Positions 1 through 7,307 of a stretch of DNA of 10,888 nt are shown piece after piece. The notes below the pieces were generated by a model. The model searched no databases and had not been told where the DNA came from. It saw nothing but the letters and a program-made list of their open reading frames with translations. The stretch covers positions 23,855-34,742 of the forward strand of contig DQHP01000066.1 in NCBI GenBank assembly GCA_003524435.1, written 5' to 3'. The DNA is from Microbacterium sp. GTDB taxonomy: Bacteria; Actinomycetota; Actinomycetes; Actinomycetales; Microbacteriaceae. A program made the translations under genes and the position numbers. Every line of letters starts with the position of its first letter. Position 1 is the first letter of the stretch.

Positions 1-1
1 G

Positions 2-859
2 TTAGAGGAGGGTCGGCGGGTGGGGCGGAATAAGAAGCGTGTAGCGGCGAAGGTAAACGGTCAGGAGCACCAGGCCACCGACCAGGGCAAACACCAGTGC
101 CGGAATGGCAATAACGAGACCGCCGAAAGTGCCCAACGCGCCCATCAGCGTGAACCCGAGCACAGCACCCAACACACCGAGCCCCACGAAGATCGCACCG
201 AGGATCATGGCATTTCGGTAGGAGCGTGGGCCGAAATGGGTCGGTCGCACTCCGAGTTTCTGCGCGATATAGGGACTCCACTGGGTGCCGGTCCACCAGC
301 GGGTTATCTTGCCCGAGACCGGATACCAGCCAGCCGCGGCTCCCTCTGCCTCACCGGGAAGTGGCCTCGTCAATGCGTCGAAGATCGGCACGGTCGACGG
401 TGCGGGTAGCTTCTTGAGCTGGTTCACCTGAAATCCGCCGATGAGCCAGACGACACCAGCGATAACGAAGAACGACGGAGTGATGGAAAAGACGTTGGAG
501 TCAAGGCGGCTGTAGTTCAGAAACTGCACGATGCCGAGACCGATGAACAGGCTGCCGAGCAGGACGCCCTGCTTTCCAGGCTCAAAGTTGAAGGCATCCG
601 CGCGGACCCGGCGGTCACGAATACGGTAGGGGGTCCAGGTCGTCCCGTCCCACCAGCGCACATCAGCTGTCCCTACAACGGGGAACCACCCCATCGGCGC
701 CGCCGGCGCAACAGGCACCACATACTGCGGCTGTACCGGCTGCATCCCCACCGGCGTCACACCAGGGACCGCGCGCTCATGCGCAGTCCACTGTGTCCCG
801 TCCCACCAGCGTTCTTGGCCCGGAACTCCGGCGTCGTACCAACCTGGTTGTGCGCTCAT
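2..859 (-). CDS. DUF2510 membrane protein with three DUF2510 motifs
   Basis: Predicted 285-residue membrane protein of unknown function. Three short DUF2510-type motifs are visible, of the pattern G-W-[YF]...R-W-W-x-G-T-x-W-[ST]: residues about 6-26, 57-78 and 177-198. Two pairs of hydrophobic helices follow the second and third motifs (about 97-114 and 125-143; 217-238 and 243-270). The blocks 57-143 and 177-270 resemble each other along their length (GW-P, RWW-GT-W-PY, then an LG-(I/L)F(I/V)GLG helix), which points to an internal duplication. DUF2510 is a short Trp-rich domain common near the N terminus of actinobacterial membrane proteins; its role is not established. I chose the ATG at 859, not the longer reading to 979, because it puts the first motif at the N terminus, has GGGGGA four bases upstream, and avoids overlapping mrpG. 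The gene starts 22 bases after mrpG on the same strand, so it may be the last gene of the mrp transcript. No terminator is visible before the window edge. Confidence 0.85.
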   Translation of the reverse strand: MSAQPGWYDAGVPGQERWWDGTQWTAHERAVPGVTPVGMQPVQPQYVVPVAPAAPMGWFPVVGTADVRWWDGTTWTPYRIRDRRVRADAFNFEPGKQGVLLGSLFIGLGIVQFLNYSRLDSNVFSITPSFFVIAGVVWLIGGFQVNQLKKLPAPSTVPIFDALTRPLPGEAEGAAAGWYPVSGKITRWWTGTQWSPYIAQKLGVRPTHFGPRSYRNAMILGAIFVGLGVLGAVLGFTLMGALGTFGGLVIAIPALVFALVGGLVLLTVYLRRYTLLIPPHPPTLL

Positions 860-881
860 ACATTCCCCCACATCACACCGC

Positions 882-1271
882 TCAGCCCGCACCGGGCGGA
901 GTCTGCTTTGATTCAGCGAGCTCGTCAACAACCAGTCGGCGCTCCTCTGCGGACCCGTTGCGATAGGCCTGGCGCCCAACCATGTGCGCCGACAAAGGCG
1001 CGGTCGCGAACTGCATCAACACGATCGGCGCGACAAGCGCGAGTCCAAGCAGTATGCCCCCCACCGAGCGCTGTGCGAGCGCAATCGCCAGGCAGATGAG
1101 GATGACTCCGAGCACCTGTGGCTTCGTCGCCGCGTGCAGACGCGAGGGCACGTCGCGAAAGTGCAGCAAACCCACAGCGGCGGACAGGCACAGCACAGCG
1201 CCCAGCAGGATCAGCACAAGGACCGTCACATCGATGATGGGATCCGGGATTTCGAAACCGAGCACGTTCAT
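882..1271 (-). CDS. mrpG: Na+/H+ antiporter subunit G (MrpG/MnhG)
   Basis: Small membrane subunit (129 residues) of the Mrp-type cation/proton antiporter, a hetero-oligomeric complex that exchanges cytoplasmic Na+ (or K+) for external H+. The family signature is clear at about residues 34-55: a G-LHFRD-PSRLHAATK-LGV stretch between the first and second hydrophobic helices. Three membrane segments are visible at about 13-35, 52-68 and 71-90, followed by a hydrophilic tail of about 35 residues. The ATG overlaps the mrpF stop in an ATGA (4-base overlap). Its Shine-Dalgarno sequence is comparatively weak: GAAGGGA lies about 12 bases upstream, so expression probably relies on coupling to mrpF. It is the last recognised antiporter gene of the operon. 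Confidence 0.95.
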   Translation of the reverse strand: MNVLGFEIPDPIIDVTVLVLILLGAVLCLSAAVGLLHFRDVPSRLHAATKPQVLGVILICLAIALAQRSVGGILLGLALVAPIVLMQFATAPLSAHMVGRQAYRNGSAEERRLVVDELAESKQTPPGAG

Positions 1272-1537
1272 GGTGTCGTGTTATCCCTTCGCGCCACATA
1301 TCGGGCGACCGAGATCGACCCGAACACCCCGACTGCCGCAATGATGAGCAGCACCGGAATGCTGCGAGTGTGCCCGTTGATCGCCATCTCGGCGCCTAGC
1401 ACACACATCACTTCGGTGAGCAGAACGTCGGATGCCACGGCACGGTCGAGAATCGACGGTCCGCGGATGATCCGAAACACTGTCAGAATCGCGGCCACGC
1501 CGAACACGATGACGATGAGGCCCATCAGGATATTCAT
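1268..1537 (-). CDS. mrpF: Na+/H+ antiporter subunit F (MrpF/MnhF)
   Basis: Small hydrophobic subunit (89 residues) of the Mrp antiporter. Three transmembrane helices are visible (about 3-23, 33-53 and 59-80). The family signature RGPS-x2-DR-x4-D lies at residues 26-37, with conserved acidic residues D31 and D37 at the edge of helix 2; such residues are expected to matter for ion handling in this family. The start is the ATG at 1537. It overlaps the mrpE stop codon in an ATGA and has a strong GGGAGGT (1543-1549) five bases upstream. A much longer reading of the same frame up to 2068 exists but runs across mrpE and is not real. The stop overlaps the mrpG start. Confidence 0.95.
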   Translation of the reverse strand: MNILMGLIVIVFGVAAILTVFRIIRGPSILDRAVASDVLLTEVMCVLGAEMAINGHTRSIPVLLIIAAVGVFGSISVARYVARRDNTTP

Positions 1538-2106
1538 CGCACACCTCCCGCGCGTTCGTCTGCTTTCAACGCACGATACTGTGCCGGGCTCCCCAAGGCA
1601 CGCACGATTCGCCGCTCCCAGCGCATCACTCCGTCGCGCTGCTCGTCGGCATCCGCTCGGCTGCGCACTCCGATGATGTGCAAGTACAGGATGCGGCGAT
1701 GCCGATCTGTTTCGACGACGAGCGACCCGGGGATAAGCGACGAGGTGACCGAGACGTGCGTCATGATCAAGTCGTCTGCGTACTTCAGCGGCACGGCGAT
1801 GATCGCTACTCCGGGCTGATGACGGAAGTCGAACACCTGAATGGTCACGGCGATAGCACCGCGCACCACGGCGAACAGGAACTGCACGACGAACACGAGC
1901 GCGTACCAAATGTTGATGCGCCCCGAGAGTTCGATGGTGGGCAGCCGGAAAACCCGCGTGACGAAGATCGCCACAACCAGGCCGCTGACCAATGACAGCA
2001 CTGTGAACTGGTTCCACAGCAACATCCACAGCACGATTAGCCAGGCAAGGAACGGCAGTTGCAGCCACACGTCATGCAGGAAGTGACGGCGGGTATCGGG
2101 ACTCAC
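1534..2106 (-). CDS. mrpE: Na+/H+ antiporter subunit E (MrpE/MnhE)
   Basis: Membrane subunit E of the Mrp complex, 190 residues when started at the GTG at 2106. Hydrophobic helices lie at about 17-33 and 35-52 with a third at about 64-85, followed by a hydrophilic cytoplasmic-type domain. The family hallmarks are present: a segment near residues 120-145 with S-LIPGSLVVE, and an R-ILYLHIIGV strand right after it. The GTG start is chosen because it overlaps the mrpD stop (GTGA), has a strong AGGAGGT nine bases upstream, and gives the expected N terminus. The only in-frame ATG (2178) would add 24 hydrophilic residues lying inside mrpD. The C-terminal part after the signature (about 45 residues, rich in Arg, Asp and Glu) is somewhat long for the family. 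The stop overlaps the mrpF start by four bases. Confidence 0.93.
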   Translation of the reverse strand: MSPDTRRHFLHDVWLQLPFLAWLIVLWMLLWNQFTVLSLVSGLVVAIFVTRVFRLPTIELSGRINIWYALVFVVQFLFAVVRGAIAVTIQVFDFRHQPGVAIIAVPLKYADDLIMTHVSVTSSLIPGSLVVETDRHRRILYLHIIGVRSRADADEQRDGVMRWERRIVRALGSPAQYRALKADERAGGVR

Positions 2107-3662
2107 GGGGCCACCACCTCCTCTTCGAGCTGAACCAGGTTCACTGGCTGCAGCAGCGAATCGCCGATGCGATCGCACAGTGCATAAAGCGGGCCGGCGA
2201 AGATCGTCAGCATGAGCGTGACACCGACCATCCCGCCGGTCGCGAATGTCATGATCCGCGGGATGCGACGGCGCTCCTGGTGCTCGTCAGCGGCCGGGGC
2301 GTTGCCGAGGTAGGAGATGCTGCGGGTGTCTGTCTCGGTCGCGTCTTCCTCTTCACGCCAGAAGGCGAGGTTCCATGCGCGCATGAGTGCGTAGAGAGTG
2401 AGGAGCGAGGTCAGGATGCCGGCGAAGATCAGCACCATCATGAGCGGCGTGCCCACGGATGCTGCGGCGTCGAAGAGGGCGAACTTGCCGATGAATCCAG
2501 AGAAAGGTGGCAGGCCGCCGAGGTTGATCGCCGGGACGAAGTAGAGCACGGCGATCAAAGGTGCAGCTTTCAGCAGTCCCTTGACGCGGATGATCGAGGT
2601 GCTGCCTGCACGGCGTTCGATAAGCCCCACCGCGAGGAACAGCGTCGTCTGCACAACGATGTGGTGCACGATATAATACACAGTGGCGCCGACCGCCGCA
2701 GGGGTGGCAATCGCCAGGCCGAAGATCATGTAGCCGACGTGGCTCACCAGCGTGAATGAGAGTATTCGCTTCAGCTCTGCCTGCGCCACGGCGCCGAGCA
2801 CGCCGATGACCATCGTCGCAAGGGCCACGATCAGCAGCAACGTGTTGATGCTGTTCTCGGCGAACAGCTGCGTCTCGGTGCGGATCAGCGCGTAGACGCC
2901 GACCTTCGTCAGCAAGCCCGCGAACACTGCGGTGACCGGGGCCGGCGCTGTCGGATAGGAGTCCGGGAGCCAGAAGGACACCGGGAAGATCGCCGCCTTG
3001 ATACCGAACGCGACGACGAGCATCAGGTGCAACACGAGCTGCGTTTCTTGTGGGAGCTCGGTCATCCGCTCGGCTATCTGCGCCATGTTCACGGTGCCGA
3101 GTGCGGCGTAGATCATCGCGATCGCCGCGAGGAAGATGATCGACGAGACCAATGAAACGACGATGTACACCGCTCCGGTGCGGATGCGTGACTCGGTGCT
3201 GCCGAGGGTGATCAAGACATACGACGCCACGAGCAGGATCTCGAAGCCGACGTAAAGGTTGAAGAGGTCACCGGCGATGAAGGCGTTGAAGATACCCGCC
3301 GCGAGGATCAGATACGACGGGTTGAAGATCGAGATCGGAGTTTCGTCGGTGCCATCCGCGGCGCCCTGGCCAATCGAGAACAGCAGCACCGCAAGCAGCA
3401 CGACGCTTGAGATCAGCACGAGAAGAGCAGCGAGCCGGTCGACATAGAGGATGATGCCGAACGGCACCGGCCAGCCGCCCACCGACACCGCCAACGGTGC
3501 GCCACCGTCGACGGCGATCAGCAGCAGTGCCGCGATGACGGCGACCGCGGCGAGGGTGGCAACCGTGACGAACACCTGCAGGCGTGGGCTGCGGCCGAAC
3601 ACCAACGTGATCGCTGCGCCGAGGAGGGGAAGCGCAACGAGAAGAGGAACAAGTGCACTCAT
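2103..3662 (-). CDS. mrpD: Na+/H+ antiporter subunit D (MrpD/MnhD)
   Basis: Large antiporter-like subunit (519 residues), homologous to the NuoL/M/N proton-pumping subunits of respiratory complex I (Proton_antipo_M family). The polytopic fold of about 14 helices shows the expected charged residues inside the membrane: E141 in the VGFEILLVASY helix, K222 in the FGIKAAIFPVSFWLPD segment, and K253 in the AGLLTKVGVYAL segment. These match the conserved Glu/Lys relay of MrpD and NuoM. The GLPPFSGFIGKF motif (about 373-384) is also typical. The ATG at 3662 overlaps the mrpC stop (ATGA), and its Shine-Dalgarno GAGGAGGA (six bases away) is formed by the codons for the acidic end of MrpC. The stop overlaps the mrpE GTG. 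Length is normal for the family. Confidence 0.97.
   Translation of the reverse strand: MSALVPLLVALPLLGAAITLVFGRSPRLQVFVTVATLAAVAVIAALLLIAVDGGAPLAVSVGGWPVPFGIILYVDRLAALLVLISSVVLLAVLLFSIGQGAADGTDETPISIFNPSYLILAAGIFNAFIAGDLFNLYVGFEILLVASYVLITLGSTESRIRTGAVYIVVSLVSSIIFLAAIAMIYAALGTVNMAQIAERMTELPQETQLVLHLMLVVAFGIKAAIFPVSFWLPDSYPTAPAPVTAVFAGLLTKVGVYALIRTETQLFAENSINTLLLIVALATMVIGVLGAVAQAELKRILSFTLVSHVGYMIFGLAIATPAAVGATVYYIVHHIVVQTTLFLAVGLIERRAGSTSIIRVKGLLKAAPLIAVLYFVPAINLGGLPPFSGFIGKFALFDAAASVGTPLMMVLIFAGILTSLLTLYALMRAWNLAFWREEEDATETDTRSISYLGNAPAADEHQERRRIPRIMTFATGGMVGVTLMLTIFAGPLYALCDRIGDSLLQPVNLVQLEEEVVAP
2116..2122 (-). promoter_or_regulatory. strong ribosome binding site deciding the mrpE GTG start
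   Basis: The minus strand reads AGGAGGT, nine bases before the GTG at 2106 whose GTGA overlaps the mrpD stop. This supports GTG 2106 over the upstream in-frame ATG at 2178 as the start of mrpE. The site lies inside the last codons of mrpD (the EEEVVAP end). Confidence 0.75.
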
Positions 3663-4240
3663 GTGCGGTCCTCCTCTTCGTCGGGTGAGTCGATCTTGTG
3701 GGTTGCGTCAGGTGCCTTCGAAGGCGCGGATGACGGAGCATCCCATACGCGGTCCGTTGGCGCGTCATCTCGAATGGCGGGGTGATCGCGCATCTGCAGC
3801 ACCGTAATCGGCGCGGTCTCCTCTCCCACGAAGTCGGTCGTTGCGTCTTCGTCCTCTTCGTCAATCTCGTCATCGAGGACGTCTTCGTCTTCGTCCGTAC
3901 GTTCGCGCAGGGCGATGTCGGCTTCGTCATCCTCGACGGTGTCGGCCTGACCGAGTTGCCACGACCGATAGATGAGGGCGAGCAGGAACGCGGAGACGGC
4001 GAACGTGATGACGATGGCGGTGAGCGTCAGCGCTTGCGGCAGCGGATCACTCACGTCGCTCTCACCGTAGAACGGAGCGTTTCCGGGCACGCCCATCGCG
4101 ATCAGCAACAGAATGTTCGTCGCGTTGCCCAGCAAAAGGAAGCCGATGAGCACACGGGTGAGGCTGCGCTCGAGCATGGCGTAGACACCGCATGCGAAGA
4201 GCACGGCCATCACGATGATGAGGGTGAGAGAGACATCCAT
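3659..4240 (-). CDS. mrpC: Na+/H+ antiporter subunit C (MrpC/MnhC) with long acidic tail
   Basis: Subunit C of the Mrp complex, homologous to NuoK of complex I. The core (residues 1 to about 97) has three transmembrane helices (about 3-21, 27-50, 70-92) and the family motif DPLPQALTLTAIVI at 65-78. The family is usually about 110-120 residues; this one has 193. The extra C-terminal part is hydrophilic, and residues 100-141 contain 24 Asp/Glu out of 42. A more neutral stretch rich in Pro, Ala and Asp follows, then a second small acidic cluster (DEEED) at the end. By analogy with NuoK topology the tail should be cytoplasmic (inference). Its function is unknown; it could modulate local cation concentration or contact a partner. 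The start overlaps the mrpA stop by one base (TGATG) with a G-rich, GGTGAG-containing Shine-Dalgarno region upstream. The stop overlaps mrpD. Confidence 0.95.
   Translation of the reverse strand: MDVSLTLIIVMAVLFACGVYAMLERSLTRVLIGFLLLGNATNILLLIAMGVPGNAPFYGESDVSDPLPQALTLTAIVITFAVSAFLLALIYRSWQLGQADTVEDDEADIALRERTDEDEDVLDDEIDEEDEDATTDFVGEETAPITVLQMRDHPAIRDDAPTDRVWDAPSSAPSKAPDATHKIDSPDEEEDRT
3669..3676 (-). promoter_or_regulatory. mrpD ribosome binding site within the MrpC acidic-tail codons
   Basis: The minus strand reads GAGGAGGA six bases before the mrpD ATG at 3662. These bases are also the Glu-Glu-Asp codons at the very end of mrpC, so the last acidic cluster of MrpC doubles as the mrpD Shine-Dalgarno sequence. 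Confidence 0.8.
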
Positions 4241-7185
4241 CAGCGACTCACCCCCCGAGAACGCAACTGCAGCGCCTGCTTGTCGACTTCAGCCCCGAGG
4301 CTGCGCAGCACATCGAGCACGAGGCCGATGACGACGAGGTACACGCCCGTGTCGAAGATTGTGGACGTGACGAATTCCATGTGACCGATGCCGGGGATCT
4401 CCCACTCCCAGAATGAACTGGTCAGCGGCGCGAGGCCGAAGAAGAGCGGCACCACAGCCGATCCGACCGCGAGGATCAGGCCGAAGCCCAGCAGGCGTCC
4501 GGCATCCGTTGGCGCGGCCGCACCCAATTCCCAACGCCCACCCGCGATGTAGCGCATAACAAGCGCCATACCGGCGACAAGCCCGCCGGCAAAACCGCCG
4601 CCTGGACCGTTGTGCCCAGCGAAAAGCAGGTAGATCGAAACCACGATGATCGTATGGAAGAGGATGCGAACGATCACTTCGAGCAGGATCGAACGGTTCT
4701 CAGGATTCATCTGCTGGCCACCGACAAGCCACGCTCGCGGATTGCTGCGGTTCTCCGCCGTCTGGAAGCGAATGCCTTCGGTCGTCTCGACCAGGGGCGC
4801 GATTCGTGCTTTGCGCCGCAGGCGCTTCGGCAATGCCGGGCGCTGCGAGAGCATGTCGGCTCGGTGGCTGACGAAGACGAGGGATGCAACGCCGGTGGCG
4901 GCCAGTACGAGCACGGAGAGTTCGCCCATGGTGTCCCAGCCACGCAGGTCGACCAGCGCGACGTTCACGACGTTCTTACCGTGGCCGAGTTCGTAGGCAA
5001 GTTCGGGGAACGACAGCGAGATCGGAGCGGCAATGCGCGCCTGTGTGGCAACGACGGCGATGAACGCCATCGTGACGCCGACGCCGATGGCCAGCACAGC
5101 GCGCGGGATGCGGGATACCGAGGCGTTGTGCTCCCCCATTCGCGACGGCAGCCGTCGCAGCACGAGAGCGAAGGTGACCATCGTCACGGTCTCGACGAGG
5201 ATCTGCGTCAGAGCAAGGTCAGGCGCGCCACTGGTAGCGAACAGCGCGACCATGCCGAGGCCTGTGACCGAGACGAGCACGACCCCGGTGTATCGCTTTC
5301 GCGCCTGCACGGCGAAGACCGCAGCGAGAGCCATGATCGGAGCGACGGCAATCTGGGTCGGAGTGTGCCACAGCGACAGGTTCAGCTGATCGACGTCACT
5401 AGCCAGGAGCGCGGTGACCTCGGCGGCAACGAACACGATGAAGATGGTGCCGACATATACCGGCAGCGAGCCGCGCTGCGTGAAGGACGTGGTGATCACA
5501 GAGAGCCGGTCAACGCCGCGCATCACGAGGTAGTACACATCAGCCGCTGTAAATCGCAGCAGTCGTGCCTTACGATCCCAGCCCGTGCGAACAGTGAGCA
5601 GGAACAGTCCGATGCCGAGCACGATCGCAAGAATCGAGATGCCCAGGGCGGGCTCGAATCCATGCCAGAGGGCCAGATGTCCCGGCCCCTCGGTCGCCAC
5701 GCCATCGGCGTTGAGACCCGGTGCGGCAGTTACGGCGTAGCCATGCAGGGCGACATCCACCGCTGGCGCGCCGATGCCCGCAGCCAGTGTGAGCCCGCCC
5801 AGAATAATCGGAGCCGAGAGGAACCCGACGGGAGGGTCAGGCCAGGGGGTATCCGCGACGCGCTCACCCTGTTTATCGCGCTTCTTCCAGAATGCGCCCC
5901 AGAGGAAACGCGCACCATATGCCGCGGTCAGAATAGATCCCAAAACGACGCCGATCAGGGCGACGAGACCCCACACCGAACCGCCCAGAGCATCATCGAG
6001 CAGACCCGTCAGCGCTGACTCCTTGCCGACGAATCCGATCGTCGGCGCAATACCTGCCATTGAGGCGACGGAGATGAAGGCAACGGTCGCCATGACGGGC
6101 GCCTGTCTACCGACTCCGGAGAGTTCATCGATGTCACGCGTGGAAAGCTGACGGTCAATCACACCGACGATGAGGAACAGCGCGGACTTGAACAGGGCGT
6201 GCCCGATCACCAGTGCCAGGCCCGCCAGTGCCGTTGCCTGGGTGCCGTAGCCGACGACGACGGTGAAGAAGCCGAGCTGGCTGACCGTGCCAAACGCGAG
6301 GATGCGCTTGAGGTCGGTCTCACGCAGCGCCTGAACACCGCCGAGGAGCATCGTGAAGACACCCAGCGAGATGACGATCGGTCGCCACGTGTCAGACAGC
6401 GCGAAGACCGGCGCGAATCGCGCGATGAGGTAGATGCCCGCTTTCACCATGGCCGCGGCATGCAGATAGGCGCTGACCGGGGTCGGCGCGGCCATCGCCG
6501 CGGGAAGCCAGAAGTGGAATGGGAAGATCGCCGATTTACTCAGAGCACCGATGAGCAGCATGACGATCGCAGCGTCCACAAGCGGCCCGCTGGGTGCAAG
6601 CTCCAGAATCTCAGTGATGCTCGCGGTTCCGGCATAGACCGACAGCAGGACCACACCCACGAACATGACCAGTCCGCCGAGTGTCGTCACCAAGAGTGCC
6701 TGGAGTGCGGCACGACGGCTAGCAGCACGACGGCGGTAGTGCCCGATCAGCAGGTAAGACAGGATGCTGGTGACTTCCCAGAACATGACGAGCATGACCA
6801 GGTCGTCAGTGAGTACAAGGCCGTACATCGCTCCGGCGAAGCCCAGCAGAACTCCTGCGAACTGGCCGAGATCGGCGCTGTCTTCATAGAAATACCAGCG
6901 GCAGTACAGCAACACGAGAGCGCCGACGCCGGTGACGATGAGGGTCAACACCCACCCCAGCACGTCCATGTGCATAGAAAGGTTCAGATCCAGCTGCGGA
7001 ACCCACGGCACGCTCTCGAAAGGCGTGGGTTCGCCACTGAGCACCTGCGGCGTCATGACGATTGCGTGAACGAATGCCGCGGCGGGAATAAGAGCCGCAA
7101 TGGCGAACGCCTGAGCCCCCAACCACCGAACCAACACGGGTAAAACGAGCGACCCGAGGAGGAACACGGCGAGGAGCAACAGCAT
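4240..7185 (-). CDS. mrpA: Na+/H+ antiporter subunit A fused to subunit B (MrpA-MrpB)
   Basis: Largest Mrp subunit (981 residues), homologous to NuoL of complex I. Domains in order: Proton_antipo_N-like segment (about 65-110), Proton_antipo_M antiporter core (about 125-430), a linker with further helices (about 455-600), a DUF4040/MbhD-like segment (about 610-680) with the SGAPDLALTQILVET motif, an MbhE-like segment (about 690-775) including GWDTMGE, and an MrpB domain (about 826-981) beginning MNPENRS and carrying the GHNGPGGGFAGGL motif. Expected intramembrane charged residues are present: E137 (MFWEVTS), K217 (ALSKSAIFPFHFW), K248 (AAAMVKAG) and K333 (GHALFKSALF). The absence of a separate mrpB gene fits the fused domain, a common arrangement in actinobacteria. 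The ATG at 7185 has GAGGAG (7192-7197) six bases upstream and is the first gene of the operon. Confidence 0.97.
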   Translation of the reverse strand: MLLLLAVFLLGSLVLPVLVRWLGAQAFAIAALIPAAAFVHAIVMTPQVLSGEPTPFESVPWVPQLDLNLSMHMDVLGWVLTLIVTGVGALVLLYCRWYFYEDSADLGQFAGVLLGFAGAMYGLVLTDDLVMLVMFWEVTSILSYLLIGHYRRRAASRRAALQALLVTTLGGLVMFVGVVLLSVYAGTASITEILELAPSGPLVDAAIVMLLIGALSKSAIFPFHFWLPAAMAAPTPVSAYLHAAAMVKAGIYLIARFAPVFALSDTWRPIVISLGVFTMLLGGVQALRETDLKRILAFGTVSQLGFFTVVVGYGTQATALAGLALVIGHALFKSALFLIVGVIDRQLSTRDIDELSGVGRQAPVMATVAFISVASMAGIAPTIGFVGKESALTGLLDDALGGSVWGLVALIGVVLGSILTAAYGARFLWGAFWKKRDKQGERVADTPWPDPPVGFLSAPIILGGLTLAAGIGAPAVDVALHGYAVTAAPGLNADGVATEGPGHLALWHGFEPALGISILAIVLGIGLFLLTVRTGWDRKARLLRFTAADVYYLVMRGVDRLSVITTSFTQRGSLPVYVGTIFIVFVAAEVTALLASDVDQLNLSLWHTPTQIAVAPIMALAAVFAVQARKRYTGVVLVSVTGLGMVALFATSGAPDLALTQILVETVTMVTFALVLRRLPSRMGEHNASVSRIPRAVLAIGVGVTMAFIAVVATQARIAAPISLSFPELAYELGHGKNVVNVALVDLRGWDTMGELSVLVLAATGVASLVFVSHRADMLSQRPALPKRLRRKARIAPLVETTEGIRFQTAENRSNPRAWLVGGQQMNPENRSILLEVIVRILFHTIIVVSIYLLFAGHNGPGGGFAGGLVAGMALVMRYIAGGRWELGAAAPTDAGRLLGFGLILAVGSAVVPLFFGLAPLTSSFWEWEIPGIGHMEFVTSTIFDTGVYLVVIGLVLDVLRSLGAEVDKQALQLRSRGVSR

Positions 7186-7241
7186 GCGCGGCTCCTCAAT
7201 GGCACGTCGGCCGTAATGGCACAGGCGGGCGGGTTTCTCCT

Positions 7242-7247
7242 AGTTTA
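7242..7247 (-). promoter_or_regulatory. candidate -10 box for the mrp operon
   Basis: On the minus strand these bases read TAAACT, a TAnnnT-type -10 box, 56 bases before the mrpA ATG, giving a leader of roughly 50 bases. No convincing -35 element is present; GGACAA (7267-7272) is 19 bases away. The opposite strand of almost the same bases reads TAGTTT (7241-7246), which could serve as a -10 box for the divergent membrane-protein gene. The two assignments may compete or only one may be real. Confidence 0.3.
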
Positions 7248-7267
7248 CCTGGCGCAGGTGCGGCGCT

Positions 7268-7292
7268 TGTCCGCAGTCGCCACTCGCGGACA
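7268..7292. repeat. inverted repeat / hairpin in the divergent mrp promoter region
   Basis: The 25-base stretch has arms TGTCCGCAGT and ACTCGCGGACA around a CGCC loop. All ten bases of the left arm pair, with one unpaired base in the right arm. It lies upstream of the candidate mrp -10 box and 16-40 bases before the plus-strand ATG at 7308. It could be a binding site for a dimeric regulator of one or both divergent genes, or a hairpin in the leader of the plus-strand transcript. No T-run follows it, so it is not an intrinsic terminator. Confidence 0.5.
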
Positions 7293-7307
7293 TGAAAGAG
7301 TAGAGGA

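Noticed and set aside
860..979. N-terminal extension of the DUF2510 protein to the ATG at 979
   Set aside because: It would overlap the end of mrpG by about 100 bases and add 40 residues with no domain character; the ATG at 859 has a good ribosome binding site and places DUF2510 at the N terminus.
1268..2068. A 266-codon minus-strand reading of the mrpF frame
   Set aside because: Only the last 89 codons match a protein family (MrpF); the rest is Arg-rich noise overlapping mrpE. The ATG at 1537 with its strong ribosome binding site is the real start.
3840..3905. Low-complexity repeat-like run of cttcgtc units
   Set aside because: It is the antisense view of the Asp/Glu codons of the MrpC tail, not a separate DNA repeat or array.
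4612..6018. A 468-codon plus-strand open frame opposite mrpA
   Set aside because: It lies wholly antisense to the well-supported mrpA, and its translation is a low-complexity mix of Arg, Asp, Glu, Gln and His with no domain. This is a usual by-product of codon bias in high-GC DNA. The same applies to the plus-strand frames at 6199-7143, 3782-4384 and 2280-2759, and to the minus-strand frame at 7752-8486.
4240..7185. Possibility that mrpA and its neighbours are complex I (nuoL/M/K) genes
   Set aside because: The MrpB domain at the end of MrpA and the presence of mrpE, mrpF and mrpG with their own signatures identify a Mrp antiporter; no other Nuo subunits are nearby.
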